Of a stretch of 64,000 bases of DNA, positions 36,127 to 46,806 are shown piece by piece (the first letter of the stretch is position 1; every line of letters starts with the position of its first letter). A program made the position numbers and the translations under genes. Origin of the DNA: Heliopora coerulea (Eukaryota > Cnidaria > Anthozoa > Scleralcyonacea > Helioporidae); NCBI GenBank assembly GCA_030142905.1, contig JASJOG010000140.1, positions 806,001 through 870,000 of the forward strand, in the 5' to 3' direction. The notes under the pieces are model-generated. The model saw only the letters and a program-made list of their open reading frames with translations, was not told the origin of the DNA and did not search any database.

Positions 36127-38384
36127 TAATTGCAATTTTTTCGGATTTTAGACAGACATGCGCCCGTCAAAACTATAAAAGTTAGATACCGTAAATCTCC
36201 GTTTGTAGGCGATGAAATTAAGGATCTGATGAAGAAAAGGGACAAGTTGCACAAAATAGCGCGTCAGACTAAGAATGCCTGTGATTGGGACAGCTTTCGT
36301 CGGGCTCGTGATGTGGTAAAAGAGCAGCTGAGGGAAGCAGAAAGGAGGTATGTTCATGATGAAATTTATAGGAATAAAGAACCAAATGCAATGTGGAAGG
36401 TTATCCGAAGCTGCGTGCCGCGTAAAGAGATGTCACAGCCTGTGTATACCAAGGATATGAAGGAACTGGCTAATGAATTTAACAAACTCTATACTTCAGT
36501 TGGGGCCAGAGTTGCTGATGAGGCTAAAGCGTTAAGTGCTAAGAGTAATCTCGCCTTTCTACGACAAAATAATCCTGTATTAAGAGACGAAGAGGATGAA
36601 TTTCAATTCCGTCGTGTAACATCGTATGAAATACGTAAAATTGTAAACCTTCTTCCAACAAATAAGGCCCCTGGAATAGATAAAGTTTCACTCGCTGCTG
36701 TAAAAGACGCCCTACCTATTATCCTTCCCGCGCTGACTGAGATTGTGAACTGCTCCTTATTAACTTCAGTATTTCCAGCAGCTTGGAAACATTCAGAAGT
36801 AATTCCAATTCTCAAAGAAGGGGATCATGAAACACCGAATGACAATCGCCCTGTATCCTTACTGCCTGTGGCCTCGAAGGTATGTGAACGTGTTGCACTG
36901 AATCAATTAATGGAATACATGTCTCAGGAAAAGAGTCTCACGGACCATCAAAGTGGAAACAAGAAGTTACATTCAACAGAAACGCTTAATATATTTGTGT
37001 CAGATATGATTCTCGAGGCTATTGATAGGAAAGAGTTAACGGCAGTGGTGTTGTTGGACCTATCAAAGGCGTTTGACAGTATTGAACATTCACTGCTGTT
37101 TGAGAAACTGCGTTCCTTGGGTGTATCCAGGAAGGCCGTTGCTTGGTTTAAGAGTTATCTTTCAGAAAGAAGGCAGTCAGTGCGACTTGGTCATATACTT
37201 TCAGAAGCTCGCATGATCACACATGGAGTGCCTCAGGGCTCTATACTTGGCCCGGCATTATTTAACATCTATATTAACGACCTTCCTAACGTTCCTACAG
37301 TTTGTCCTTTGGAATCTTACGTCGATGATTCAAAAATGTATTTGTCATTTTCATTGAAAAACATCAGTGCTGGGGGAACCCAATTTGAGAACGATTTAAA
37401 GAGAGTTGCTGCATGGTGTTGCTCTAGTAGCCTACTCATCAACCCTGGAAAAACTAAACTCGTTCTATTTGGTACCCCACAAATGTTAAGTCAAGTTCAG
37501 GACTTTCGAGTACCCTTCCTTGGAAAGATATTACGACCCGTTTCTTCAGCGAAAGATTTAGGGATGGAGTTTGACAAAACCCTGAGTTATGATGAACATA
37601 TTGTCCAAGTATTCTCCAAATGCACAAAGTCCCTTTGTCAAATTAATCGAGTCAAACACATTTTGGACAATCGGACCTTAAAAGTGATTATAAATGCCTT
37701 AGTTTTTAGTAAACTATATTATTGTTCCTCAGTGTGGGCAAATACTTCTACGAAGAACATAATTAAACTACAGAGTGTACAAAATTTTGCCGCAAGAATC
37801 GTCACAGGTACAAAGAAGTATGACCATATCACGCCTGCACTGAAACAATTAGATTGGATGCCTGTTGATTATATGTTACAATACAAAGATGCTGTTATGA
37901 CATTTAAATGCTTGAATGACTTAGCCCCATCATATCTAGCCAGAAGATTTATATCCAGGTCGCAAACACATGACCGAGACACAAGATGTAAAGGCGAGTT
38001 ACAGATTCCCTTTTATCGAACTACAACGGGGCAGCGTTCATTTATATATAGGGCGACTAAACTATGGAATGAACTTGAGGATGATATTAAGAATATTTCT
38101 AATATCGAAACTTTTAAGATTTTAATAAGAAAAAAACTATATAAAGAAAGTTGGAATAGCTGCATGAATAGTTAACTTTTTAACTTTTTAACTTTTTAAC
38201 TTTTTAACTTTTTATCTTGTTATTAATTGTAATATATAGTTTAAATTCACGTAGGTTGAGTAATTAATGATGTTAATGTAAATATAGATTTGTAACATAC
38301 ATAATCATTAATTGTAATTATTTCTGAAAAGCCAGAATGGAGAAATAAATTACTTTAATAATAATAATAATAATAATAATAACT
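36115..38384 (+). mobile_element. 5'-truncated CR1/L2-like LINE in inner BEL gag
   Basis: Begins in the linker after the endonuclease domain and is otherwise complete to its 3' tail, a (TAA)n run at about 38357-38384. Left junction carries a hairpin; no clear target duplication. Being on the opposite strand, it separates the gag start (38592-38386) from the rest of gag. Confidence 0.85.
36130..38175 (+). CDS. LINE ORF2 fragment with intact reverse transcriptase
   Basis: Open frame of 681 codons, the longest uninterrupted frame in the window. It starts at ILDRHAPVKT (the family linker downstream of the endonuclease), then a charged linker, then reverse transcriptase motifs NKAPGIDKVS, DNRPVSLLPV, VLLDLSKAFDSIEHS, GVPQGSILGPALF and the catalytic SYVDDSKMY (FADD/YVDD position). 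The thumb and C-terminal block end with ATKLWNELEDD. The frame is open because the insertion is young or was intact, but without the endonuclease and promoter it is not an autonomous gene. The apparent start codon is not a native start. Confidence 0.85.
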   Translation: MQFFRILDRHAPVKTIKVRYRKSPFVGDEIKDLMKKRDKLHKIARQTKNACDWDSFRRARDVVKEQLREAERRYVHDEIYRNKEPNAMWKVIRSCVPRKEMSQPVYTKDMKELANEFNKLYTSVGARVADEAKALSAKSNLAFLRQNNPVLRDEEDEFQFRRVTSYEIRKIVNLLPTNKAPGIDKVSLAAVKDALPIILPALTEIVNCSLLTSVFPAAWKHSEVIPILKEGDHETPNDNRPVSLLPVASKVCERVALNQLMEYMSQEKSLTDHQSGNKKLHSTETLNIFVSDMILEAIDRKELTAVVLLDLSKAFDSIEHSLLFEKLRSLGVSRKAVAWFKSYLSERRQSVRLGHILSEARMITHGVPQGSILGPALFNIYINDLPNVPTVCPLESYVDDSKMYLSFSLKNISAGGTQFENDLKRVAAWCCSSSLLINPGKTKLVLFGTPQMLSQVQDFRVPFLGKILRPVSSAKDLGMEFDKTLSYDEHIVQVFSKCTKSLCQINRVKHILDNRTLKVIINALVFSKLYYCSSVWANTSTKNIIKLQSVQNFAARIVTGTKKYDHITPALKQLDWMPVDYMLQYKDAVMTFKCLNDLAPSYLARRFISRSQTHDRDTRCKGELQIPFYRTTTGQRSFIYRATKLWNELEDDIKNISNIETFKILIRKKLYKESWNSCMNS

Positions 38385-38385
38385 G

Positions 38386-38592
38386 TCAACTTAACGTCTC
38401 TCTCCTGCGAACAAACAAACTTCTAGCTCTTTCTTTGTTAACATCCCAACTTTCGTCGATTAACCTTTTAGGGGCTTTCACCTCTCTCCGAGGGCGTTCA
38501 TACTGCATACACGGAGTTTCCACAGCGTTCTCATTAACATCGCTGCTGACCTCAGCTGCGTTGGCAGGGTCCGTGTCGGTTTGAGTACTCAT
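38386..38592 (-). pseudogene. Inner BEL gag N-terminus
   Basis: A 68-codon frame starting about 100 bp inside the 5' LTR border, with a natural ATG context (MSTQTDTDPAN...). A basic segment RPRREVKAPKRL follows. It is cut by the LINE at 38384. The frame that would match the downstream gag differs by one base at the junction, so an additional frame change is likely. Confidence 0.65.
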
Positions 38593-38668
38593 TTCAATGC
38601 TTCAAAAATACGATACAACTATAACGTTCAGCTAGATTCCGATATAGCTTTACGTACCGAACTTAGCG

Positions 38669-38687
38669 CTTGAACCACTCCGCACCA
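38669..38687 (-). other. Inner BEL primer-binding site
   Basis: TGGTGCGGAGTGGTTCAAG on the minus strand, five bases inside the 5' LTR. It starts with TGG, complementary to a tRNA CCA end. The tRNA species was not determined. Confidence 0.6.
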
Positions 38688-38692
38688 GCAAA

Positions 38693-39050
38693 TGTTCACG
38701 AATGCGACTTCGAACGATAGTATCTGTTATATCTCGTAAGCCGTCACAGATACGCAAGTGGAGACCGGGACCACATTCATGTATATTTATTTAATAAGAA
38801 TGAGTCTAATTACCTCGCAACATAAACGCAACGAATCCTCTAAACGATTAGCTTCCTCCCGCTCACCTTTGATCTTAAAGTTTACAATCTTTGTCGGGAA
38901 AAGCACGAACACTTCAGTATATACGTCTCGCTACACACTGTCTCGGTCGAATCTTCGTACACAACTATATTCCCCCCAGCGGTTCTATTGTCCGACACAA
39001 AAAAGGCGCGAAAATGTCTTCGTTGCTTAATCGGAGAGCGTTCGGTAACA
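38693..39050 (-). repeat. Inner BEL 5' LTR, 358 bp
   Basis: Pairs with 29737-30094, same length, six substitutions by eye. It is the promoter-bearing LTR for the minus-strand element. Confidence 0.9.
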
Positions 39051-39055
39051 ACGTC
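39051..39055. repeat. Target duplication ACGTC (right)
   Basis: Follows the inner element's LTR and matches 29732-29736 exactly. Confidence 0.85.
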
Positions 39056-39682
39056 AGATCGCACTTTAAGCTCTAACAGCTCTTTCAGATACGCAAACTT
39101 TGTTATAGGAGCGAGATCTGCTGAGTCAGTCTCTGCAACATATTTATTCCAGAAGGGAAATCATTGCTCGTAAGTTCCATTAAACTTGGTGATTGATAGT
39201 TTCGCCAATTTGGCAGCCGGTCCCCTAGACAAATCGCTGTTAGATTTCGACTTTTTCAAATCCTCGTCTCTCTTCTCGAATTCAAACTTCAATTCTAGCT
39301 GTGCTCGTTCGAAAGCGAGTTGTTTCTCTCGCTGGACCTCAAGTACTTTCTCGTCTGATTCTTTCAAAGCCAAATCTGCTTGTTGCACGACTTTGTTTAT
39401 ACATTCCGCAAGTTGAGCAACGCGTTCGTCGACCTTCTCGAGTTGCGCATCAATTTCTTCGCTCCACGTAGAGACCTCACTCACATCTTCACCTTTTGAA
39501 ACCTTCTCTTCTTCAATTTGTAACTTAAGCTCATTTACCTCTTTCGATAATGTTCGTAAGTTATCACAATGTCGTCGCGTCGATTCAACATTTCCTTTCT
39601 AAGCTGTTGCGTCGCTCTTAGATGCTTTGATTTGTGGCAATTCAAGCTTTGTGTTCAGCGTTTTTAAAGCCTTTTCCATCAT
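39051..39682 (-). pseudogene. Outer BEL gag, N-terminal part
   Basis: Starts at an ATG pair at 39682/39679, 16 bp past the primer-binding site. The protein is Lys/Glu-rich with a long coiled coil (LKLQIEEEK, FERAQLELKFEFEKRDEDL). The start of the DUF1759 block follows (KLSITKFNGTYEQ, then FPFWNK). In-frame stops are TAG at 39599-39601 and TGA at 39161-39163; the latter sits where relatives have Trp. The frame continues at 29736 on the other side of the inner element. Confidence 0.8.
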
Positions 39683-39697
39683 TAGTCACATTCGCGT

Positions 39698-39717
39698 AGT
39701 TCCCGTCGGAGGTGCCA
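39698..39717 (-). other. Outer BEL primer-binding site
   Basis: TGGCACCTCCGACGGGAACT on the minus strand, three bases inside the LTR edge at 39721. Begins with TGG as expected for tRNA priming, and differs from the inner element's site, so the two BEL elements belong to different families. Confidence 0.65.
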
Positions 39718-39720
39718 CTT

Positions 39721-39990
39721 TGTTGGGGGATTGCCTCCTCTGTCGTGTCGCCCAACAATCCCGAAAATCACAAAACTCACTCAGCAATCTTTTTACGGTT
39801 TATCAATGTCCGATGACCACTCCCGAATCACCACTCCCGAGTTCACTGACTTTATATAAAACAGCTCAGGTTTTACTGACGTCACATGCTATCTAATTAA
39901 CTAATTTAACTGTGGTGTCTAGTGTCTTTCAGCACCTTGCACTCAACAAAACATCTGCTATTACTGTTCTAAATATGTGAGGATAATCCT

Positions 39991-39995
<5 letters not shown>
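39721..39995 (-). repeat. Outer BEL 5' LTR, about 275 bp
   Basis: Plus-strand ends TGTTGGGGGA and ATCCTCAACA give TG...CA termini. On the minus strand a TATATAAAG box occurs near 39850-39858, a plausible promoter. The flank beyond 39995 is a TA repeat, so a target duplication cannot be judged. No second copy is in the window. Confidence 0.7.
39850..39858 (-). promoter_or_regulatory. TATA box candidate in outer LTR
   Basis: TTTTATATAAAG on the minus strand, inside the LTR about 130 bp before its gag-side edge. Position fits an LTR core promoter. Confidence 0.4.

Positions 39996-40043
<48 letters not shown>
39996..40043. repeat. (TA)n microsatellite
   Basis: About 24 uninterrupted TA units. 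Confidence 0.95.
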
Positions 40044-40045
<2 letters not shown>

Positions 40046-40368
40046 CTATCTACATATATTAATATATCTCTGTGTAATATTTAAAAACTGAGCAGGAATG
40101 CTTTGTCGGGATTTAAAACACGAGGCGATAGCCGAGTGATTTAGACCCGATAAAGCACGAACTGCCTGTTTTTAAATGTCTTCTAAAATGAACCTCCTGA
40201 TGCGCTAATTCACGAAGAATGTTTGGAAATCTATCTTCCGTAAACCGAAAAATTAAACTTCTTCACATGTAAAGGCACATGTGTCTTTATCACATGTATA
40301 CAGTAGATCCGATACGCTTGACTTTCTTTTGTCTTTTCCTCATGAATTTTTAATGAATTTTAGAAGTA

Positions 40369-40370
<2 letters not shown>

Positions 40371-40431
<61 letters not shown>

Positions 40432-40442
40432 CTATATATATA
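40371..40442. repeat. (TC)n then (TA)n microsatellite
   Basis: TC run to about 40415 followed by TA units with one interruption; the long frame crossing it (40281-40799) is an artefact. Confidence 0.9.
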
Positions 40443-42290
40443 CACCTGCATATATCTGAATATATTTACATATATATTGACGTATATCTATATTTATCTA
40501 TATATAACAGTACACCACGTACCTATTTTCCGTTCCACGCCAGTTTGTGTATAATACATCTGTCTGGCGATCGTGACTCCTCTTATTTATCGCGCTTATG
40601 GCCAGGGCACTTAGGGTCAAGCTTAGTGGGACGCGGTGAATCTAGGGTGCGCGTACGATACTTTAGAAGGCGAAGGCAAGGGTGCCGTGTTATAGCGAAG
40701 CAAGCAGAAGAACAGGCAAGACACATGTACTGCCAGCAAGCCTTTTATGGCTTGCCGCAGTACAGCGTGCTGTCAAAGCAAACCTTCCTGGTTCGATGAC
40801 AGCACTATTTACACCTTTTTACTTAAATCTAATTTATTTGTAAAAATATTTACTGCAAATTGTTTGAAATTTCCTCCTCCTCAGGTGACCATCTTTATTC
40901 TTGAGACAGAAGGTTTTCGGCATCAACTCCTCTTCCTTCTGTTACAAAACAGCGAATACATATAAATAAATGAAAGTATTAAATTACAAGCAATGTACTA
41001 GTGGAATTAAAGAAGAGAAAATTCAGAACAAAAACAAACCAATGGAGCTGGGATTGCCATTCGAAGAGGGTTTAATTTTGGAAATTAAGAGGCTTTCTCT
41101 TACGAGAAGTTCGGAAGGAGAAGAACAAGGAGAAAGAATTCTAAGTCGTTAAGAGATACAGTTTGGCCAGTTTTGGAAAAATGGGCTTAAATAATGGATG
41201 GGGTAGAAGTAGCACTTTTTTACCAGAAAGGGCAGACTCCCAAATGATCTGAGACTCGTGTATGTAAATGACGAGCTGTTTGGCCCACATATAATGTGCT
41301 ACAGCATTGACACTTGCTATGTCGACACTATCTTATTCAATGGCTTTGTTCCGTGTTTTTTGCTAGGCATTATCTTAAGATTAAGTTTTCCACCTAGTTC
41401 CTCACTTCTGATTAATTATCAGGATAATTGTATACTCTCTAACTGAACTATGGGGAGCCATAAACCATTTGGGTCTGGTGATATAAGGCATGTTACTTCG
41501 GTAGCCAAGACACGTTTTAACTTGGTATTGGCAAGTTTCAGCCTAACTGCAGCAGCGCAATGTTGATGCCAAACAAGACGTTAATTCTCTGTTCCTCGAC
41601 GTATCACTAGTGATCTCTCAATTACGACTGAATTTCAACCATAATTCAGTACAAGACGCTTCTATGTTTATAGAAGCACCCTAGTTTAGCGCATGTCATC
41701 AAACCCCTCTTGCACTAATAAATCACGCGACCTCAACCCTCGTGAAATAGCAGATGTGGAATTATAAATCCACAAACATATCAATGGTTGTGGTGGTGTT
41801 GAAACTGGGTAAGGTAGACTGTAGTATTACAAAAGGAAAAAAAAATAATGTGATGGAAAAAAGAGTATTGACAAGGCAGTGTTACCAATAGCTATGGTTG
41901 TACTGGTTAGAATGACCGATGGATTTTGAATATACACAGCAACAAATAGGTAATTGTACCTCCAGCTCAGCAACTATACTGTTGATATGTAAACAAACTT
42001 GAATATAAACTTTTAAAAAACTTTATTCCTTCTCGTACATAAGGCGCTGGTTGATGTCCTTAAACTTTGGTGAAGGAAGACTTACTGTTTATATATATAT
42101 GTATATATCTAAATCTATATATGTATCTATATGCTTGAAAAATATGATGCAATTATAATGTGAAAAGAATTATACAGATAACTAATATCCTAAACGTAAC
42201 AGGACAATTTCATTGCTTGATATTAAACATGAAAGATATGTTTTACTACTCGATTCTAAACATCCACAATAAGTAATTATCAGTGTCCTG
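40443..42290. other. No gene seen
   Basis: Short open frames without recognisable domains; a further AT microsatellite near 42090-42130. Confidence 0.5.
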
Positions 42291-42485
42291 GCATCTCACC
42301 TTTATTTCATTCTTTTGTACATGTTCCAAAAATTTGTTCACGTCACATTTTCCACAGGCCTTATGTCTTAAATACTTCATTTCACCATCCTTCATTTCTT
42401 GTGTTCTTTGTAGCCATATATGTTAACGAAGTGATATGCCTCCCTTGCTCCTAAACAGAAATGAGTAAATGCTCTCAAGATTAAT
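42291..42485 (-). repeat. CGKCD exon-like unit, copy 1
   Basis: On the minus strand an acceptor-like TTTCTGTTTAG precedes GAGCAAGGGAGG, and the unit ends AATGAAATAAAG before GTGAGATG, a donor-like site. In between, one frame reads ...MKYLRHKACGKCD followed by VNKFLEHVQKNE. An upstream stop in that frame and a different frame for the first third mean the unit is not a clean exon now. Homologous to 45605-45935, 50690-50900 and 53124-53412. Function not recognised. Confidence 0.6.
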
Positions 42486-44050
42486 TTATTATAATAATAA
42501 TAATAATAAATTCTTTATTTATACTGTTAAAAAAAATCCCATCAGCATAAAAGCTGGTATTAACGGGAGAACAGCGCTAATAAAACATAAATTAACTATG
42601 TAACAATATTGAAAAATATTGAAAATAGTAATCTAAATTAATCTATAAACTAAAAAAATATAGGAATCTTTATCACTGTCTAAAAGATACATATAAATAG
42701 AACGTTTAAAACTAGTAATAGAAGTTATTTTTCTGATATATCTAGGCAGAGAATTGCAGTCCTTTGTACTGGCGTACGCAAACATTGTTTGTCCCACCTT
42801 AGTTTTAACTTTTGGTATATCTAATGACGTTTCATCTCGGAGTTCTCTGTTTCTTACACTACTACGGAATTTAAAAACGTCTAATGATTGTTCTGGACAA
42901 TTTAAATTATTTAAAATTTTAAAAATTAGTACATATCTAAAAAATCTTCTCCTATTAAACAAAGTAAGAGATTTAAAACATTGCGCATTTCCTGGGTACA
43001 CTTTTTCTTTCCTTCTTTCAAAATAATTCTCATCGCTCGATTTTGAACCAGTTCAACTTGTCTTGTTAAGGTCGAGCCACAGTCATGCCACACGATTGAA
43101 CAATAATCTAAGATTGGTAAAATGGTTTGTTTGTAGATCCTACATAAAACAGGCTTGGGAAGAAATGTAGAAATCCTATTTAATAAACTAAGTCTTGAAT
43201 GTGTCCTTCGACATATTATCGTAATATGTCATTCCCACGACAGTTACTTACGCGAAGACCTAGATAATCGAATGAATCAACTTGTTCTACTGTGTCATCA
43301 CTAAGACGAACTTCAAGCTTTCCAGCCTCCTTTATGGCGGATTTTGACCCAATTAGAAGCGACTTGGTTTTCTTGACATTGTCTATCATTCTGTTTTGTA
43401 GTAATCAGTGATCGACATTCATCAAATTTATAATAATCTTCGCCTGTTCCAATGCCAAGTCTTTATTCGAATAATGTACTTCAGTATCATCCGCACATAA
43501 AAAAGGATCACACTCCGTGAAGCTGTGAACAATCGTGTTATAATATAGGCAGAATAGCGTCGGACCCAATACCGATGCTTGAGGAACACCATTAGTTACA
43601 TATTCAAGGTCACATTGAGCGTTTTGATAAACGACATATTGCTATCTATCTGTGAGGTAGGAAACAAACCATTTGATTGCATTTTCATCGAAACCATAAT
43701 CACGTAATTTCTTTAAAAGCATCGAGTGGTCAATGATATCGAAGGCTTTTCGGAGGTCAAGAAATACAGCAACAGTATATTTCCTATCATCAATAGCTAA
43801 TTTCCAGGAATCAATCACTTTTATTAATGCCGTCACGGTCGAGCAATGCTTGGTGTAAGCAAATTGTAGAGGTTCTTTTAAAGTTTGATGATTTTCACCG
43901 TAATCTTTTACCTGGTTATCAGCTACTCTTTCGCAAACTTTTGCAAGAGCAGGCAATACCGATATTGGTCTGTAGTTATCGCGATCATAGGCAGAGGCCC
44001 CTTTAAATATTGGTGAGATTTTTGCTGTTTCACCAATATTTCCTATTTAA
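42486..44050 (-). mobile_element. 5'-truncated LINE with TTA-repeat tail
   Basis: Minus-strand LINE fragment. The 3' tail is the ATT/TTA run at about 42490-42512. Reverse transcriptase pieces read VAVFLDLRKAFDIIDHS (43956-43642), GVPQASVLGP, and the catalytic CADDTE (about 43500-43480). A C-terminal block lies at 43001-42633. Stops and frame changes are frequent, so this copy is older than the LINEs in the BEL nest. It interrupts the exon-like repeat unit: homology to the 46 kb copy resumes at about 44050. Confidence 0.8.
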
Positions 44051-44360
44051 TAACTGAAAATCTTCTTGCAGCCAACGGCAGTCTCTACATTCGGCGCAAC
44101 TGATTAATTTAATTGATGTTTTGAAAATAGAAATTCAGTACGTTGCTAAATGCATAGCCACAACCAAAACCCATGCAAAACTCTGTACTTCTTTTATCAG
44201 TCAAAGGGCATGTACGGCATTGATTTTACCAACTATAAGACACATTTTAGCACTGTACGTCTCTAATATTTTGTGAAACATTCAAATACCTGACTTCACA
44301 GTATTCATGGTATGGCCTGGTAGTCCACTTGGGACTGAACCCTTATTACTGAAGACCAGG
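44051..44360 (-). repeat. Upstream half of exon-like unit, copy 1
   Basis: Resembles 45935-46250: both carry a GATTAATTTAATTGAT-like word and a block TATTCA-GGTATGGC-GGTAGTCCACTTG (second copy TATTCAAGATATGGCAGGAAG). This shows that the duplicated segment extends beyond the exon-like core and predates the LINE. Confidence 0.55.
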
Positions 44361-44530
44361 AATACAAAGAGCGGAAAGAAACGTCCACTATGTCATGTAC
44401 GAAAAATCCTCTGTACCTTTTCTGTCGTTCGAAGTATGGAATTGACTTCACTTAGTTCAGAATCATCCTTAGGATAACATGAACTGAATATTTCATGAAT
44501 TGACCTACATCGATAAAGTCAACTAGAAAA

Positions 44531-44607
44531 GTTGACTAGAGCCGGATTCGAACTCCCATCTCCGGGTTAAGGGACCGCTGCTCTACCAGTGGAGCTATCG
44601 AGTCAAC
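44531..44607 (-). repeat. tRNA-like sequence (SINE head or tRNA pseudogene)
   Basis: Minus strand: a D arm GCTC-CACTGGTA-GAGC and a GTTCGAATC T-loop, in correct order. The acceptor-like ends GACTCGA/TCTAGTC pair at 6 of 7. The anticodon loop would be CCCTTAA. Anticodon and T stems pair poorly, so it is unlikely to be a working tRNA. Confidence 0.5.
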
Positions 44608-44651
44608 TGGGAACAGTAGGCTTATTTTATTCACGGATATCGAACGTTAAG

Positions 44652-45555
44652 TAGGGATACACCGGAACTTTGATTTTTCTAAGTTCCTGTTCCGGCCGGA
44701 ACTCGTGAAAAAATGTTCGGCCGGAACCGAAACTTTTTCTATAAAATGGTAATAAGAACGGTAGTCCATAGTAATAATAACAGAAGTCCTATTTTTAAAA
44801 TAGATTTTATGGTTTACATGAATACAACAGTTAAAAATAAATTGTAGATGTTATGTCATTAAATTATCCATTCCACATGCTCTATAAAGTCAAAATTACT
44901 TAACGCAAAAGATATTTTTAACTTATAGTCTAATGACAATAGTTAGATTACAAGTGCAAGGTACAAAAAAGTATTTTTTGCTCAAACAATATCATTTAAT
45001 GGCGGCAAAAAGCAACCTTGAATACGCATTACACAAGCCAACGTTCGCACAGGAGTACTTTGACAGTTCAATTTTGTGGTTGTGTCATTCGAGTGAGGGG
45101 AAATCTGGGAAGGTTATGATGAAATTTTGAGCCAAAATATGGTCAGTGGTTTATATGTAGTGCCCAGGCTTTCTACGATTATGCACGGCCGAAATGCAGC
45201 CAAAAACAAAGAACTATTTGGAAATAAATATTCACACTTCATCGAGAAAAAATGTTCATGATACTAAAACAGGAAAAACAACAGTTATAAAACATAAGGC
45301 ATGATAGTTTGGGTTTATAATGGAAATGTGAAGGACAATTTCTTATTTGGCATTATTAAATGAGGAGTTATTCTCACTTTTTGACCGCTCAAATCTACAT
45401 TGACAATGTCCAACCAAGTAACATCATCTGCTTTGTGGTTCAGTTGGAAAGATACTACTTTGATTTTCGGTTCTGCTTCCGGCAGGAACCTTTTTTCAGT
45501 TCCAGCAGTTCCGGTTACGGCCAGAACTTTTAAATTTGGTTCCGATGCATCCCTA
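44652..45555. mobile_element. Non-autonomous hAT element, 904 bp
   Basis: Terminal repeats TAGGGATACACCGGAAC and (minus) TAGGGATGCATCGGAAC. Flanks ACGTTAAG (44644-44651) and GCGTTAAG (45556-45563) match at 7 of 8 positions. Subterminal regions hold several GGCCGGAAC/GTTCCGGCC words. Open frames inside show no transposase motif, so it depends on another element. Confidence 0.8.
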
Positions 45556-45604
45556 GCGTTAAGTTGTCGCGAGAATCTCTCGTGCACTTTAATGTATAAA
45601 ACAT

Positions 45605-46250
45605 CAAAAGTCGTGGCATCTCACCTTTATTTCATTGTCATGTACATGTTCCAAAAATTTGTTCATGTCACATTTTCCACAATGCTTTTGTCTCAAATAC
45701 TTAATTTCACCATCTTTCACATTCTGATTTTTCTGTAGCTATATATTTTATGAATTTCTTCGATGTCACATTTTCCACAGGCCTGATGTCTCAAATACCT
45801 TGATTTCACTATCTTTCGCATCTTGTGTTTTCTGTAGCCGTATATCTTAATGAAGTGATATGCCTCCCTTGTTCCTAAGCAGAAATGAGTAAATGCACTC
45901 AATATTAACTTACATGTAATAACTATACACTCTTTCACAACAAATGGCTTCCTCCAAGTTCAGCACAAATTATTAGTTTGATCGATTATTTGAAAACCAG
46001 AATTCAACCTTGTTCCTAAATGCTGAACTACAACACATTATAATATAATACAAAACAATGCGAGGCAAACTTACACAAAAATCATCATTACTTCTTCTGC
46101 TAATCAATGTACAGCAGTTAACGTACTCAGGAATACGTAACATTGGGTAGCTTATTTCATGTTTGCAAGTTTATTTGAACTCTTCAGTGCTTTTCTGACT
46201 GCATAGTATTCAAGATATGGCAGGAAGCCCACTTGAGATTGCTATACATA
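45605..46250 (-). repeat. CGKCD exon-like unit, copy 2, with upstream flank
   Basis: The most complete copy. The minus strand reads donor-like CATGTAAGT, then a roughly 40 bp intron-like spacer ending TTTCTGCTTAG, then GAACAAGGGAGG, with two consecutive ~100 bp versions of the YLR-x-(K/Q)-x-CGKCD block (HQACGKCDIEE, then KHCGKCDMNKF). It ends ATAAAG before GTGAGATG. A one-base shift separates the two blocks. Confidence 0.6.
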
Positions 46251-46629
46251 TTATGTGGAATATGCAAATTGAACTGGAATGATATCTCTTGTACTAGGCC
46301 TCACGATTAAATGAAGCCGACATGGGGGCAACCGTGTAGATCAAAATCACATGTGGGGAAAAGTTCTGTCAGTTGTATTGAACCTTTACTTTTCATTGAC
46401 AGTTAATTCTGAGCAATATGCAAAAAAACTGTCAAGAACTCTCGATTCAGGTTACGTTTTTCGCAATAGGTTGCGCTTTTTATCGCGTAGGGGTCTGGGA
46501 TGACCTACAAATTGACCTACATGCCGGCCTCCATGTTGGCTTCAAAATTCAGTTTGGAGGTACCGTTCCAGTCTTTTTAGAGTTCAACGGGTTTGCCACA
46601 ATGGTATGTCGATTGGGTATGCCTGGCAT
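46251..46629. other. No gene seen
   Basis: Short frames only. Confidence 0.4.
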
Positions 46630-46806
46630 ACCCAGATGGTCAGCAGACTTGGTGCTCACCACTAAGTAACATCACTTGGGATCACTGGGTAAATGGCGAC
46701 GGGTGTTTGACATTGCACCAAGAATACCTTGGTTGTAGAGACGAATGTCATCGAGATCCAGAGCACGAGGCAATAATTTAATTGTTCAATGGGATCAATA
46801 TACTGA
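46630..46806. repeat. Dispersed repeat, copy 2
   Basis: Homologous to 14996-15190, same orientation, with small deletions (for example one missing GTCTGTTTGAT-type segment). Confidence 0.65.

Larger units (their letters stand above)
29737..39050 (-). mobile_element. Inner BEL/Pao LTR retrotransposon
   Basis: Complete layout on the minus strand: 5' LTR, primer-binding site, gag, zinc knuckles, protease, reverse transcriptase with A17-type region, RNase H, integrase, polypurine tract, 3' LTR, with ACGTC target duplications. About 2.8 kb of its length is two nested plus-strand LINE fragments (about 31203-31758 and 36115-38384). Numerous in-frame stops make it non-autonomous. Confidence 0.9.
28476..39995 (-). 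mobile_element. Outer BEL/Pao LTR retrotransposon, interrupted and 3'-truncated
   Basis: One LTR (39721-39995), primer-binding site and gag start at the high-coordinate end, and the gag/protease continuation at 29736-28476. Between them sits the complete inner BEL element. The reading frame of DUF1759 gag resumes directly across the inner insertion (…LKVRSDV at 39051 to DVLPFTTEGYERA at 29736). The reverse transcriptase, integrase and 3' LTR are missing. Confidence 0.8.

Noticed and set aside
40281..40799. 172-codon frame with a hydrophobic Leu-Ser/Ile-Tyr run
   Set aside because: The run is the (TC)n and (TA)n microsatellite; no domain on either side.
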